A stretch of DNA of 64,000 bases, taken from assembly GCF_003367245.1 (NCBI RefSeq), contig NZ_QRGR01000001.1:248001-312000 (forward strand), written 5' to 3'. The translations under genes and the position numbers were made by a program. Source of the stretch: Pontibacter diazotrophicus. Lineage in GTDB: Bacteria > Bacteroidota > Bacteroidia > Cytophagales > Hymenobacteraceae. Below are positions 51,793 to 62,013 of the stretch, one piece after another (within the stretch, counting starts at the first letter, position 1; each line of letters opens with the position of its first letter). The notes beneath the pieces were generated by a model. That model made no database searches. It saw only the letters and a list, made by a program, of their open reading frames with translations, and was not told the DNA's origin.

Positions 51793-54255
51793 ATGAGCAT
51801 TAACACTCAAATAAGCAAAAAACGACTGGCGTCATGGCTTCTGTGCCTGTCGCTACTGGGAGTTACGCCGGCAGCTTTTGCCCAGGGCGGGCAGGATACG
51901 AATTCGGGCTACCAACGCCCGCCAGAGACGATGGCAGCCATCATTGAGGCACCGGCCACGCCATCAGTGCGGATCAGCGCCAAAGGCGATTGGATGCTGT
52001 TGCTCGAGAGTCCCGGCTACCCGAGTATAGAAGAAGTGTCAGCACCTGAAAACCGTATTGCCGGTTTGCGCATCAACCCGGCTACCAACGGCCAGAGCCG
52101 AGGCAGCTACTATACAAACATAAAGCTAAAGCAGGTAAGTGGAGGGCAGGAATTTACACTCCAGGGGCTTCCGCAGCAAGCGCAGATAGCTAACGTCACC
52201 TGGTCACCGGACGAAAAGCACCTGGCCTTCACCAACACCAAAGCCAACGGCATTGAGTTGTGGCTGGTTGACCTGGCGACCAGGCAGGCCAGAAAATTTA
52301 CAGATGCTGTCCTGAATGATGCATACGCAGGTAGTCCGTTTGAATGGATGCCGGATAGCAAGAGCCTGGTGGTGAAGTTTGTGGATGAAAAACGCGGAGA
52401 AACACCAAAGGCGAATACTGTACCCGCCGGCCCAACGGTGCAGCAGAACATCGGCAAGGCCAACCCATCCCGCACTTATCAGGATTTACTTAAAAACCGA
52501 AACGACGAGCAGCTGTTCGACTACTACATGCAATCACAGCTGAAGCTTGTGACGCTGGAGGGCAAGCAGCAGAACCTTGGCCAGGCCGGCATAGTGAAGA
52601 GTGTGGAGGTATCACCGGACGGCCAGTACATGCTGGTGCAGACCATTCAGAAGCCTTACTCTTACCTGGTGCCCCACTACTATTTCCCTTATCAGGTGGA
52701 AGTGTGGAGCCGCGATGGCAAAGTGGTGAAGCAGCTGGCGCAGCTTCCACTGGCAGAGGACATTCCTATTGCCTTCGATGCCGTAGCAAAAGGCCCCCGC
52801 AGTTACAACTGGCGTCCTGACAAGCCTGCCACCCTCTACTGGGCTGAGGCGCAGGACGAAGGTGACCCGGGCAAAGAGGTAGCTTTCCGGGATGCGGTTT
52901 ATACCCTGGATGCCCCTTTCTCAGCCCAACCTTCCAAACTAGCCTCCACCAAATACCGCTATCGGGGCGTGCAGTGGGGCGAGAACGTAGCGCTCATGAA
53001 TGAGCGCTGGTGGAAAACCCGCACAGAGCGTGTGTCTGTGATAGAGCCTTCCAAGCCAGGCAAGGCGGCTACTGTGCTCATTGAGCGCTCCTACGAAGAC
53101 AATTACAACGACCCGGGCTCACCGGTAATGACTAAAAACAAGTATGGCCGCAGCGTGCTGCTCACTGATAAGAAAAACCAGCACATCTACATGATCAGCG
53201 AAGGCGGGTCACCGGAAGGCAACCGCCCGTTCCTGAGCGAGTTAAACCTGAAAACAAAGAAAGCTGATATCCTCTTCAGATCTGAAGCGCCTTATTATGA
53301 GCGCCCGGTGGATATTATTGACCTGGGCAGTAAGAAGATTATTACCCGGAGAGAGTCTGAAAACGACCCGCCAAACTACTTTGTGCGCGACCTGAACAAA
53401 AAGCAGCTGACGCAGGTAACCATGTTTCCGCACCCGGCACCACAGTTGGAGGGCGTGCAGAAGCAGATGTTGCAGTACCAGCGTAATGACGGTGTGAAAC
53501 TGACAGCCATCCTATACCTGCCGAAAGATTACAAGAAGGGAGACGTTCCGCTGCCGATGCTGCTGTGGGCTTACCCGCGGGAGTTTAAGAATGCCGATGC
53601 GGCCGGCCAGGTGAAAAGTTCTCCCTATGAGTTCACCCGCATCAGTTCAGGTTCCCCGCTGTTCTGGGTAACACAGGGCTATGCCGTGCTTGACAGAACG
53701 GACATTCCGATTGTAGGTGAGGGCGAAGCCCAGCCCAACGACTCGTATGTGGAGCAGCTCGTAAACAGTGCCAAATCCGCCATTGATGAGGTTGTAAAAA
53801 TGGGAGTGGCAGATCCGAAGCGGGTAGCGGTAGGTGGGCACTCTTACGGCGCTTTTATGACGGCCAACCTACTGGCGAACTCCGACCTTTTCGCCGCCGG
53901 CATTGCGCGCAGTGGGGCCTACAACCGCACACTCACGCCCTTTGGCTTCCAGCAGGAAGAGCGAACGTACTGGGAGGCCCCGGAGGTGTATTTCCGCATG
54001 TCACCGTTCTCTTACGCCCACAAAGTGAAGGCCCCGATCCTGCTCATCCACGGGGAGGCCGACAACAACTCGGGCACCTTCCCGATTCAGAGCGAGCGCT
54101 TCTACAACGCCTTGAAAGGGCATGGAGTCACAACCCGCCTGGTGTTCCTGCCAGCTGAAAGCCACGGCTACCGCGCCAAAGAATCTATCCTGCATATGCT
54201 TTGGGAGATGGACCAGTGGCTGAACACCTATGTTAAGAACCGCTCAGTGCAGTAG
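51793..54255 (+). CDS. secreted S9 peptidase, glutamyl-endopeptidase-like (tandem copy B)
   Basis: 820 aa with signal peptide to FAQ. Same architecture as copy A: propeller start MAAIIEAPATPSVRIS, hydrolase Ser in GGHSYGAFMTANLLA, Asp in HGEADNNSGTFP and His in AESHGYRAKES. It diverges from copy A in the propeller, where G/C and codon use differ visibly (B is richer in G/C at third positions), so the duplication is not recent or the copies came by different routes. Terminator at 54276-54318. Confidence 0.9.
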   Translation: MSINTQISKKRLASWLLCLSLLGVTPAAFAQGGQDTNSGYQRPPETMAAIIEAPATPSVRISAKGDWMLLLESPGYPSIEEVSAPENRIAGLRINPATNGQSRGSYYTNIKLKQVSGGQEFTLQGLPQQAQIANVTWSPDEKHLAFTNTKANGIELWLVDLATRQARKFTDAVLNDAYAGSPFEWMPDSKSLVVKFVDEKRGETPKANTVPAGPTVQQNIGKANPSRTYQDLLKNRNDEQLFDYYMQSQLKLVTLEGKQQNLGQAGIVKSVEVSPDGQYMLVQTIQKPYSYLVPHYYFPYQVEVWSRDGKVVKQLAQLPLAEDIPIAFDAVAKGPRSYNWRPDKPATLYWAEAQDEGDPGKEVAFRDAVYTLDAPFSAQPSKLASTKYRYRGVQWGENVALMNERWWKTRTERVSVIEPSKPGKAATVLIERSYEDNYNDPGSPVMTKNKYGRSVLLTDKKNQHIYMISEGGSPEGNRPFLSELNLKTKKADILFRSEAPYYERPVDIIDLGSKKIITRRESENDPPNYFVRDLNKKQLTQVTMFPHPAPQLEGVQKQMLQYQRNDGVKLTAILYLPKDYKKGDVPLPMLLWAYPREFKNADAAGQVKSSPYEFTRISSGSPLFWVTQGYAVLDRTDIPIVGEGEAQPNDSYVEQLVNSAKSAIDEVVKMGVADPKRVAVGGHSYGAFMTANLLANSDLFAAGIARSGAYNRTLTPFGFQQEERTYWEAPEVYFRMSPFSYAHKVKAPILLIHGEADNNSGTFPIQSERFYNALKGHGVTTRLVFLPAESHGYRAKESILHMLWEMDQWLNTYVKNRSVQ

Positions 54256-54275
54256 GCTTCAAAGTGACTTTTAAC

Positions 54276-54318
54276 TTAGAATCGCCCTTGGCTGCTGTTG
54301 TAGCAAGGGCGATTCTAA
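54276..54318 (+). terminator. terminator after S9 copy B
   Basis: 14-15-bp stem (54276-54289 / 54305-54318) with a ~15-base loop that can pair further, 20 bases after the stop. Confidence 0.8.
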
Positions 54319-54491
54319 TGAGTATTTATTACAAAATTGTTAGCAGCGCGATTGCGCGAAGGTAGTTCCACTAGGTTCTAAAAGCGCACATTTGCAAAAG
54401 GATAAAGTTTGTACATGCTCTAACTCCTTTTGCTAAAGTTTCTTTGTTACTTATCCATTTATGAAATAAAATACCCGATTTAATTTGATTC

Positions 54492-55850
54492 ATGACTAAA
54501 TCTACAAAACTAGTATTACTGGGTCTTCTGCCTGCAGCCTTTGCCTTTTACAGTTCATCACCGGCATTTGCCCAATCGGCAGCAGCTAAGGCACCCGAAG
54601 AAGAAAAAAAAGTTACCATTGACAAAAAGTACCAAAATGAAATAAAGGCCCTGGCAAAAAATCCGGCCGTGAAATCAGCCTTTAAGACCATCGTCGACCT
54701 GGAGCCGCAGACGCGTCAGGACCACATCCTGCTCACAGAAATCCCTGCGCCTCCTTTCAAGGAGGAAGTGCGCGGAAAGAAGTATGCGGAAATGCTGAAA
54801 GCAGCCGGTGCTGACTCTGTCTGGATTGATGAAGCAGGCAATGCCATCGGAAAACGAAAAGGAAGGTCCGGGAAGAAAACAGTTGTGCTGGAGGCGCACC
54901 TGGACACTGTATTTCCGGAAGGCACAGACGTGAAGGTGAAGCAAAAAGGAGACACACTTTTTGCCCCGGGTGTTGCAGACGACACTAGAGGGCTGGCTTT
55001 AGTGCTCACAGTATTAAAAGCAATGGAAAGTGCAGGCATAGAGACAGAGGCTGACGTGCTGTTCATCGGAACCGTTGGCGAAGAAGGGCAAGGCGACCTG
55101 CGCGGGGTAAAACAATTGTTCAGTGAAAACGGTCCTAAAATAGATTCTCACATCGCTGTGGATGGATGGGGTGTAAACGGAATCACGAACCGCGGCTTGG
55201 GCTCCCACCGCTACCGCATCACCTTCAAAGGCCCGGGCGGCCATTCCTCCGGTGCTTTTGGACTTGTGAACCCGCACAATGCCCTGGGAAGGGCCATCCA
55301 TTACTTTGCCGTTGATGCTGATGAATTCACGAAGGAAGGCATCCGTGCCACCTATAACGTGGGTGTCATCAGCGGCGGCACCTCGGTGAACTCTATACCC
55401 TTTGAATCCTGGATGGAGGTGGACATGCGATCCGAGAGCCCTGAAAGAGTAGAAGGCATTGACAAACTCTTACAGGCTGCTGTTCAGCGGGCCCTCAAAG
55501 AGGAAAACCAGATGAAACGAAGTGGACCAGACCTGGAAGTGGACGTGAAACTGATAGGTGACCGTCCCGCTGGTGGTATTGAGCCTACTACGGCTTTAGT
55601 GCAACGTGCCATGGCTGCCACTGGTTTTATGGGTACAGAGCCTACTTTAAGAGTAGGATCAACCAATTCTAACATTCCCTTTTCTAAAGGCATACCCGCT
55701 GTTACCATCGGAAGCGGTGGCACTGGTGGCGGGGCCCATGCGCTGGATGAGTGGTGGTATAACGACAAAGGCTATGTAGCCATACAAAGAGCACTGCTTC
55801 TGCTGCTGTCAGAAACCGGCGTAGCTAAAGGTAAGGTAGCCGCTCAATAA
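54492..55850 (+). CDS. secreted M20-family metallopeptidase
   Basis: 452 aa. Signal peptide to AFAQS, charged linker (EEEKKVTIDKKY), then the two-domain M20/ArgE/DapE/CPG2 fold. Zinc ligands and catalysis: EAHLDTVF (His), ADDTRGLAL (bridging Asp), GEEGQGD (Glu-Glu) and GTGGGAHALDEW (His). Dimerisation domain ~235-345 (GHSSGAFGLVNP and SVNSIPFESWMEVDMRSES). Probably a di/tripeptidase or carboxypeptidase in the periplasm. It follows the S9 genes on the same strand in the SusCD peptide locus. Confidence 0.9.
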   Translation: MTKSTKLVLLGLLPAAFAFYSSSPAFAQSAAAKAPEEEKKVTIDKKYQNEIKALAKNPAVKSAFKTIVDLEPQTRQDHILLTEIPAPPFKEEVRGKKYAEMLKAAGADSVWIDEAGNAIGKRKGRSGKKTVVLEAHLDTVFPEGTDVKVKQKGDTLFAPGVADDTRGLALVLTVLKAMESAGIETEADVLFIGTVGEEGQGDLRGVKQLFSENGPKIDSHIAVDGWGVNGITNRGLGSHRYRITFKGPGGHSSGAFGLVNPHNALGRAIHYFAVDADEFTKEGIRATYNVGVISGGTSVNSIPFESWMEVDMRSESPERVEGIDKLLQAAVQRALKEENQMKRSGPDLEVDVKLIGDRPAGGIEPTTALVQRAMAATGFMGTEPTLRVGSTNSNIPFSKGIPAVTIGSGGTGGGAHALDEWWYNDKGYVAIQRALLLLLSETGVAKGKVAAQ

Positions 55851-55937
55851 GGCGTTCCGGCAGTACAGGATAAGATGCAGAAAAAGAATTGCCTGTATAA
55901 AACCAAAGTATCTAATTGTAATGAAAAGTACCTGAAT

Positions 55938-58751
55938 ATGATAAGATCAAACAAATTCTACTGCTCGCTGGCCGTATTGTTATTGCTGCGTGTCTCGCTG
56001 AGTTGGGCGCAGGCGATTCCGTCACCAATAGAGCACTTCGGTTTTAACATTGGCGATGATTACCAGCTGGCTACCTATACCCAGACAGAAGCATACTTTA
56101 AGAAGCTGGCCGCTGCCTCCGACCGTGTGAGGATAGAAGACATTGGGCTTACAGAGGAAGGCCGCCACCAGTACATGCTGATAGTAACTTCTCCGGAAAA
56201 CATGCAGCGCCTTGACCGCTACAAGGAGATTTCACAGAAGCTAGCCCGCGCCGAAGACCTCACCGACGAGCAGGCGCAGGCGCTGGCCTCCGAGGGCAAA
56301 GCCGTTATCTGGATTGACGGGGGCCTGCATGCCACCGAGACAGTAGGCATCCATCAGCTGATAGAAACGGCGTGGCAGCTGACCAGCCGCCAGGACGCGG
56401 AGACAAAGCGCCTGCTGGACCAGACGGTTGTGCTGCTGACGCATGCTAACCCGGACGGGCAGGAGCTGGTGTCGAACTGGTACATGCGTACGCGCAAACC
56501 GGAGAAGCGCTCGCTGAGCCACCTGCCCCGGCTCTACCAGAAGTATGTTGGCCACGACAACAACCGCGACTTCTACATGACCAACATGAAGGAATCCCAG
56601 AACATAAGCCGCCAGCTTTTTGTAGAGTGGATTCCCCAGATTATGTACAATCACCACCAGCGGGGACCTGCCGGCTCCGTGCTTGCCGGGCCTCCCTACC
56701 GCGACCCGTTCAACTATGTATATGACCCCCTGCTGGTAACAAGTATAGATGCGGTGGGTGCCGCCATGAATAACCGCCTGAATGCGGAAGACAAGCCTGG
56801 TTACACGCAGCGCGCCGGTTCGCAGTTCTCCACCTGGTGGAACGGCGGCCTGCGCACTACACCTTATTTCCATAACATGGTGGGCCTGCTGACGGAAATC
56901 ATCGGCGGGCCAACGCCGGAGGACGTGCCGCTCGTGCCGCATCGACTCCTTCCGAATGGTGCTACTCCAAACCCCGTAGCACCGCAGAAGTGGCACTTCC
57001 GCCAGTCCATCGACTATTCTGTTTCGCTCAACTACGCCGTACTCAACTACGCCGCACGCCACAGCGACGAGCTGCTCTACAACATCTACCGCATGGGCAG
57101 GAACTCCATTGAGCGTGGCAGCAAAGACTACTGGGCACTTTCTCCTAAACACGTTGATGCCATCAACGCGGCGCATGAGAAGGACAAGGCAAAGGAAGCC
57201 AAATCCGGGGATGCGGAAAGCTCCGGCGGAGATTTCTCCTATGGCCGGGGCAGTGGCATTCCAGCCAAATATTTTGATGCTATACTGAAGGACCCAGCGC
57301 TGCGTGATCCGCGGGGCTATATCCTTCCGGCCGACCAGCCTGATTTTCCTACTGCTGTCACCTTTGTGAACGCGCTCATCAAATCAGGGGTGCTGGTGCA
57401 CAAGGCCACTTCCGATTTCACGGTGGCAGGTAAGAGTTATCCAGCCGGGTCTTACATTGTCCAAACAAACCAGGCCTTCCGCCCACACGTGATAGACATG
57501 TTCGAGCCGCAGGAGCACCCGAATGACTTTCAGTATGAGGGAGGCCCTCCTATTCGCCCGTATGACGCGGCCGGCTGGACGCTGGCTTACCAAATGGGAG
57601 TGCAGTTCGACCGCATGCTCGACGGCTTCGAAGGACCGTTCCAGCGCGTGCCATACGGAAAACTGCAATCTCCTGAAGGGCATTTAACCGCTTCCTCCCC
57701 GTCAACGGCAGGCTTTGTGCTGGACGCCCGTGCCAACAACTCCTTTATTGCCGTCAATGACCTGCTGCAGGCCGGGGCAGAGGTTTACCGCATGCCGCAG
57801 GCAGAAGCCGGACAAGGAGCCTTCTTTGTTCCCGCGACAGATAAATCAAAAACACTGGTCGCAAAAGCCGCCGCTGACTACGGTCTTGATATAACAGGCG
57901 TGGCACAGCAGCCTGCCGGCGCCACTACAAAGGTCTCTCCGATGCGCATCGCTCTCTGGGATACCTATGGCGGTTCTATGCCCTCCGGATGGGTGCGCTG
58001 GCTCATGGAGCAGTACCACTTTCCGGTTCAGGTCATTTATCCGCAGGACATTGACGCAGGCAACCTGCAGGAGAAGTATGATGTGATTCTGTTTGTCACC
58101 AGGGCTATTCCCCCTGTCAATGAGCAGGAAGGCGACAGAAACAGAGGGCGTGAGGTAAAAGAACTAAACCCGAATGAGGTTCCGGCCGAGTATCGGGCGC
58201 ACCTGGGCAAAATCACGGCCGATAAGTCTATCCCGCAGCTGAAGAGCTTCATGGAGGCGGGAGGCACTGTGGTTACAATAGGCTCGAGCACAAACCTGGC
58301 TTACCACCTTGGCCTGCCCGTGCAAAATGCACTCGTGGAGATGACCGGCACCGGCCAGGAACGGCCACTCCCAGCCACGAAATATTATATACCAGGCAGT
58401 ATACTGCGGTTAAATTATGACACTACTCATCCGGCAGCATGGGGTATGCCAGCGGAGGGAGACGTATACTTTGACAATAGCCCGGTGTTTAACATCAGCC
58501 CTGTTGCTATCTCGAACGGCAGCGTAAAGCCTTTGGCATGGTTTGCTACAAAAAAGCCGCTCCGTAGTGGCTGGGCATGGGGACAGGAGTATTTACAAAA
58601 TGGCGTCGCAGCCTTTGTGGCACCTGTTGGTGCCGGTAACCTCTTTGCCTTTGGCCCGGAGATTACATTCCGGGGGCAGGCACACGGTACCTTTAAGCTG
58701 CTCTTTAACCAGCTTTACTCCACCAGCGGCACATCTCAGACGATGAGGTAA
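55938..58751 (+). CDS. secreted M14-family zinc carboxypeptidase-like protein
   Basis: 937 aa from ATG 55938 (an earlier frame start at 55875 lacks signal features). Signal peptide to LSWAQ. Catalytic domain (~25-420): zinc ligands His and Glu in GGLHATETVG and His in YNHHQRGPAGS; a DGQE and MYNHHQ setting typical of M14 peptidases. The C-terminal half (~500-935) contains a class I glutamine-amidotransferase-like domain (VTFVNALI, WDTYGGSMPSGW) seen in Bacteroidota M14 homologues. Completes the peptide-degradation run. Confidence 0.88.
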   Translation: MIRSNKFYCSLAVLLLLRVSLSWAQAIPSPIEHFGFNIGDDYQLATYTQTEAYFKKLAAASDRVRIEDIGLTEEGRHQYMLIVTSPENMQRLDRYKEISQKLARAEDLTDEQAQALASEGKAVIWIDGGLHATETVGIHQLIETAWQLTSRQDAETKRLLDQTVVLLTHANPDGQELVSNWYMRTRKPEKRSLSHLPRLYQKYVGHDNNRDFYMTNMKESQNISRQLFVEWIPQIMYNHHQRGPAGSVLAGPPYRDPFNYVYDPLLVTSIDAVGAAMNNRLNAEDKPGYTQRAGSQFSTWWNGGLRTTPYFHNMVGLLTEIIGGPTPEDVPLVPHRLLPNGATPNPVAPQKWHFRQSIDYSVSLNYAVLNYAARHSDELLYNIYRMGRNSIERGSKDYWALSPKHVDAINAAHEKDKAKEAKSGDAESSGGDFSYGRGSGIPAKYFDAILKDPALRDPRGYILPADQPDFPTAVTFVNALIKSGVLVHKATSDFTVAGKSYPAGSYIVQTNQAFRPHVIDMFEPQEHPNDFQYEGGPPIRPYDAAGWTLAYQMGVQFDRMLDGFEGPFQRVPYGKLQSPEGHLTASSPSTAGFVLDARANNSFIAVNDLLQAGAEVYRMPQAEAGQGAFFVPATDKSKTLVAKAAADYGLDITGVAQQPAGATTKVSPMRIALWDTYGGSMPSGWVRWLMEQYHFPVQVIYPQDIDAGNLQEKYDVILFVTRAIPPVNEQEGDRNRGREVKELNPNEVPAEYRAHLGKITADKSIPQLKSFMEAGGTVVTIGSSTNLAYHLGLPVQNALVEMTGTGQERPLPATKYYIPGSILRLNYDTTHPAAWGMPAEGDVYFDNSPVFNISPVAISNGSVKPLAWFATKKPLRSGWAWGQEYLQNGVAAFVAPVGAGNLFAFGPEITFRGQAHGTFKLLFNQLYSTSGTSQTMR

Positions 58752-58780
58752 TGAGGTGCTTTTTAATCATCTGACCACAC

Positions 58781-58826
58781 ACTTAAACGACAAGGCACCG
58801 CTTTAGCGGTGCCTTGTCGTTTAAGT
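58781..58826. terminator. strong bidirectional terminator
   Basis: 22-bp perfect stem (58781-58802 / 58805-58826) with a 2-base centre, the most stable hairpin in the window. Serves the M14 gene on the +; the convergent acylase gene ends at 58978. Confidence 0.9.
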
Positions 58827-58859
58827 AATTCAGCCATTTTGAGAAAAAGTTTTGTTAAG

Positions 58860-58944
58860 GAAGCTGACAAGTGTCAAGCTAAAAGACGAGACGAGTTTAC
58901 TACTGGGCTAGCGATAGATTTTAACCATTTAAGCATGGCAGATG
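58860..58944 (+). pseudogene. relic of the eutC 3' end
   Basis: 58860-58944 aligns with 63766-63852. It still reads KLTSVKLKDETSLLLG and stop, against KLTGVKLKDGIGLLQG and stop in eutC, and similarity continues ~30 bases past the stop (AGATTTTAAC; GCAGATGCTG against GCGAGATGCTG). No earlier eutC sequence precedes it. It is a broken copy 4.9 kb from the intact gene. Confidence 0.8.
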
Positions 58945-58977
58945 CTGCTCCGTTTGAGATGCATTAATTATACATAA

Positions 58978-61413
58978 CTACTTTGACACTTTCTTTTTAT
59001 ATGGTTGCAGAATGGTCTCTTCTTTTGTGACTTTTTCAACTTTATCCTTCGAGTAGTAGGCAGGGAAGTATGAATCGTTGGCCCACAACTCAAACAGGTT
59101 CTTATAATAAGGGCTGTCAGGATTCCCGGACTGTCCCGGCGCATTCATCATAACCGCTTTGTCCCAATCCCCTACATCCACTATCATCCGGAAGCTGGCA
59201 CCGCTGGATTGATTATCGTAACCACCTGTAGAGTTGGGTGTGTGGCTGTTGCCTCCTCTGGGTAAGGGGCCGATGTCTACTTTTTCCTTCCATTGCGCAT
59301 TCACCAGGCCGGGCAGGCGGTTGACCAGGGTGACGTGTTTGTATTTCTCCTGTCCGTATTGCCAGTGCTCCACGGAATAACCCAACCTTTCTTTCAGCTC
59401 GTTTACAGCCATTTCAAACGTCTCCCTAAGGAAAGCATCTTTACCTGCCTCAGTGCCAAACTTTTGTTCAGGTTTTTCCAGCCAGCTTATTACCCGGGTC
59501 AGCTGCAAGCCAACCAATCCTTTCAATTCTTCAGGAATAAACCTGTTCCGGGCCTCCTGCATAATTTTGCGCTCCCACATGGCATATATGCCTGCCGCTG
59601 TAGACTGCTTATCTAATACAAAATTCCAGTTGGTCAGTTGCGCTTTGGCCTGCTGTGGCAACGCGGCATCAAATGCAACAGCATTCAGCATCGGAACCAA
59701 CGTTCTGGCGGGGATAGAAAAATAATCTGTCTGAAGCGCCATCATTTCTTTCATGGTTATCTTCTCATCTTTTTCCAGCACTTCGTTTATCCTGTTGCCA
59801 CGGAAGGGATCGGCCCAGGTATAGCCTACGGTATTCCAGCGCGTGTACGTGTCCGGGGTTACGTTTTGGTTGGCCGTTGCAAAGAATCCTTTCCCGGGGT
59901 TGAGCATATGCGGCCTTTCTTTGATGGGCAGATAACCGGACCATTCATACCTGCCATCACCGGGTACCGGAACCATACCGCTAAAATGTTTGCGAACAGG
60001 TATTATACCCACCACCTGCCAGCCAATATTGCCTTTCTTATCGGCCCATATCATGTTTTCGCCTGGTATATAGCTGTAGCTGCAGGCTTCCCTGAACTCC
60101 TCCCAGTTCTTCGCCTGGTTCATGCGCAGGGAGGCAAGATAGGGGGCGCCGCCCGGCTCCAGCCAGGCACCCTTTACGGCATAAGCCTTGTGGTTAACAG
60201 AATCGATAAAGGTAACCGGACCGTGGAGGGTGTACCGAAGCGTTACATCTACGGGTTCGGCATCTTTTACAGGAACAGCCTCGTGTAGCTCCGTCATAGT
60301 TTGCCATTTCCCATTGTGGCGGTACTGCTTCAGGTTGGCCGGGTTGAGATCATACACATACAGGTCTTCGCCGTCAGTCTCATAGATAGTAAGCCCCCAG
60401 GCGCCGTGCTCATTATGGCCAATGGATACTCCCGGAATCTCGGGTTCACCGCCACCAATCACGTTCCAACCGGGGGCCACCAGGTGCACCATGTAGCGTA
60501 AAGACGGAACCGCGATGCTACGGTGCGGGTCATTGGCAAGCATGGCATGTCCGCTGGCTGTTCTGCTGCCACTCACAATCCAGTTGTTGCTGCCTTCCAG
60601 GCCATGCTCAAAAGGTTGATTGTAAGGATTCTGCTGCAGCAGGTTCAGCCTGTTTAACATACCGGTAGTATCTTTAACCGATGCACTGATATCACCTGGC
60701 TCAAAGGTTATTCCTCTTCGGTAGGCATTATAGATTTCCAGAATATCCTTGGAGAGCAGGTCGCCCCGAATGGCGCTGTCAAGTTGTAACTGGGGTTCTT
60801 TCGGGTGAAACCACATCAACTCCTTTACCTTGTCTTCCCCGGCTTTGGCCACTGCCATTCCCAGGCTTAGTTCTTCATTTATATTGCCCAATAAGCCCTG
60901 ATGGCGTGAAATTACTACCTCGGGCGTCCAGTATGCAGGCTTTATTTGGAGAATCCTGAATTCCACCGGCAGTTTTTCCGGTTGCTGGAGCACTTCACCG
61001 ATGTAGGCATTCACACCCTCCACGTAAGCGTTTATGATGGCCTCTCCCTGCGGGTGATAGTGGTTCAGCTCTTTTTTTATGTTGCCCCTGAATTTAAACA
61101 GCCGGGCCCCGATGTCTCTTTTCAGTTCGTCTGGGCCCAGTATTTCGGCCACTGTTCCTGTCGCCTGCCTGCGCCACACCTCAAACTGAAACAGGCGGTC
61201 TTTTGCGGCAGCATAGCCTTGTGCAAAAAACAGGTCGTGCTGGTTGGCCGCATAAATATGGTTTACTCCCCATTGGTCGCGAAGTATTTCTACGGGTGCC
61301 TTTAGCCCTTTTACATCTAAATTACTTCTGGTTTGAGCCGTTGCGCTGCCGCAGGAAAGCACAGCTACAACTATTATTGCCCAGCTAGCAGCATGTTGGT
61401 ATAAGTCACGCAT
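58978..61413 (-). CDS. penicillin acylase family N-terminal-nucleophile amidase
   Basis: 811 aa. Signal peptide with a lipobox-like SCGSATAQ near residue 20. Alpha-subunit region: EILRDQWGVNHIYAANQHDLFFAQGY and KDRLFQFEVWRR; the maturation site GLEGSNNWIVSGS supplies the nucleophile Ser (beta-subunit N-terminus) after self-cleavage, then NDPHR.IAVPS. Members cleave penicillin G, acyl-homoserine lactones or other amides. Substrate unknown. Transcribed toward the peptidase genes and divergent from eutB. Confidence 0.93.
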   Translation of the reverse strand: MRDLYQHAASWAIIVVAVLSCGSATAQTRSNLDVKGLKAPVEILRDQWGVNHIYAANQHDLFFAQGYAAAKDRLFQFEVWRRQATGTVAEILGPDELKRDIGARLFKFRGNIKKELNHYHPQGEAIINAYVEGVNAYIGEVLQQPEKLPVEFRILQIKPAYWTPEVVISRHQGLLGNINEELSLGMAVAKAGEDKVKELMWFHPKEPQLQLDSAIRGDLLSKDILEIYNAYRRGITFEPGDISASVKDTTGMLNRLNLLQQNPYNQPFEHGLEGSNNWIVSGSRTASGHAMLANDPHRSIAVPSLRYMVHLVAPGWNVIGGGEPEIPGVSIGHNEHGAWGLTIYETDGEDLYVYDLNPANLKQYRHNGKWQTMTELHEAVPVKDAEPVDVTLRYTLHGPVTFIDSVNHKAYAVKGAWLEPGGAPYLASLRMNQAKNWEEFREACSYSYIPGENMIWADKKGNIGWQVVGIIPVRKHFSGMVPVPGDGRYEWSGYLPIKERPHMLNPGKGFFATANQNVTPDTYTRWNTVGYTWADPFRGNRINEVLEKDEKITMKEMMALQTDYFSIPARTLVPMLNAVAFDAALPQQAKAQLTNWNFVLDKQSTAAGIYAMWERKIMQEARNRFIPEELKGLVGLQLTRVISWLEKPEQKFGTEAGKDAFLRETFEMAVNELKERLGYSVEHWQYGQEKYKHVTLVNRLPGLVNAQWKEKVDIGPLPRGGNSHTPNSTGGYDNQSSGASFRMIVDVGDWDKAVMMNAPGQSGNPDSPYYKNLFELWANDSYFPAYYSKDKVEKVTKEETILQPYKKKVSK

Positions 61414-62013
61414 AAGAGGTGTTTCTGAAACTATGAAATAGTTTAGATATCCGATTTTGAGGTAGATAAGTGGGTGATAAAATAGTCATTATTTTGCTTC
61501 TGTTTTCTGCCGGAGAGTTTTGGTGTAGATCAATGGACTGTATACCGGGTCTTCCGCAGAAACTTATATGACTCAGGGAAGTGCTTGTTTAAATAGGTAT
61601 TGACTTAGTGACACAAATTTTCATTTTGTTACCGAGTTTAAAATGTAATCAAACATCGTCTAAATTAAACTAGCATTGACTCCCCGTTTAAGAGTAGGTA
61701 GAAGTACAGGCACTTCTTTAATTTTAAAATTAAGAAATCTTTATAATTAAAAAATTATTAATTTAATTTATATATTTTAAGTTAATTAACAAAAAATTAA
61801 TTAATTAGTATTGAATATTTTAATAAATATAGATTATTATTTTATATTTAGCAATATAATGAAATTTATCTAAACGGGAAATAGTTTAGATACGAACTCT
61901 CCTCTGGACTTGTACTTCTTTGTACACACGTCTCGCTCCTACATGTGTTTCTGAAAGGTGAAAATCATTGTTATAAGTAATTGAGATGCTCAAGACGAAA
62001 AAAGGAATCATTC
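61414..62013. other. divergent spacer with extreme AT-rich island
   Basis: 600 bases upstream of the acylase gene and of truncated eutB. 61734-61864 contains fewer than a dozen G/C bases and several ttaattaa-type palindromes. A 14-base direct repeat AAATAGTTTAGATA (61436-61449 and 61879-61892) brackets it, and GTGTTTCTGAAA occurs at 61419-61430 and 61945-61956. No N-terminal eutB sequence is found here. Confidence 0.6.
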
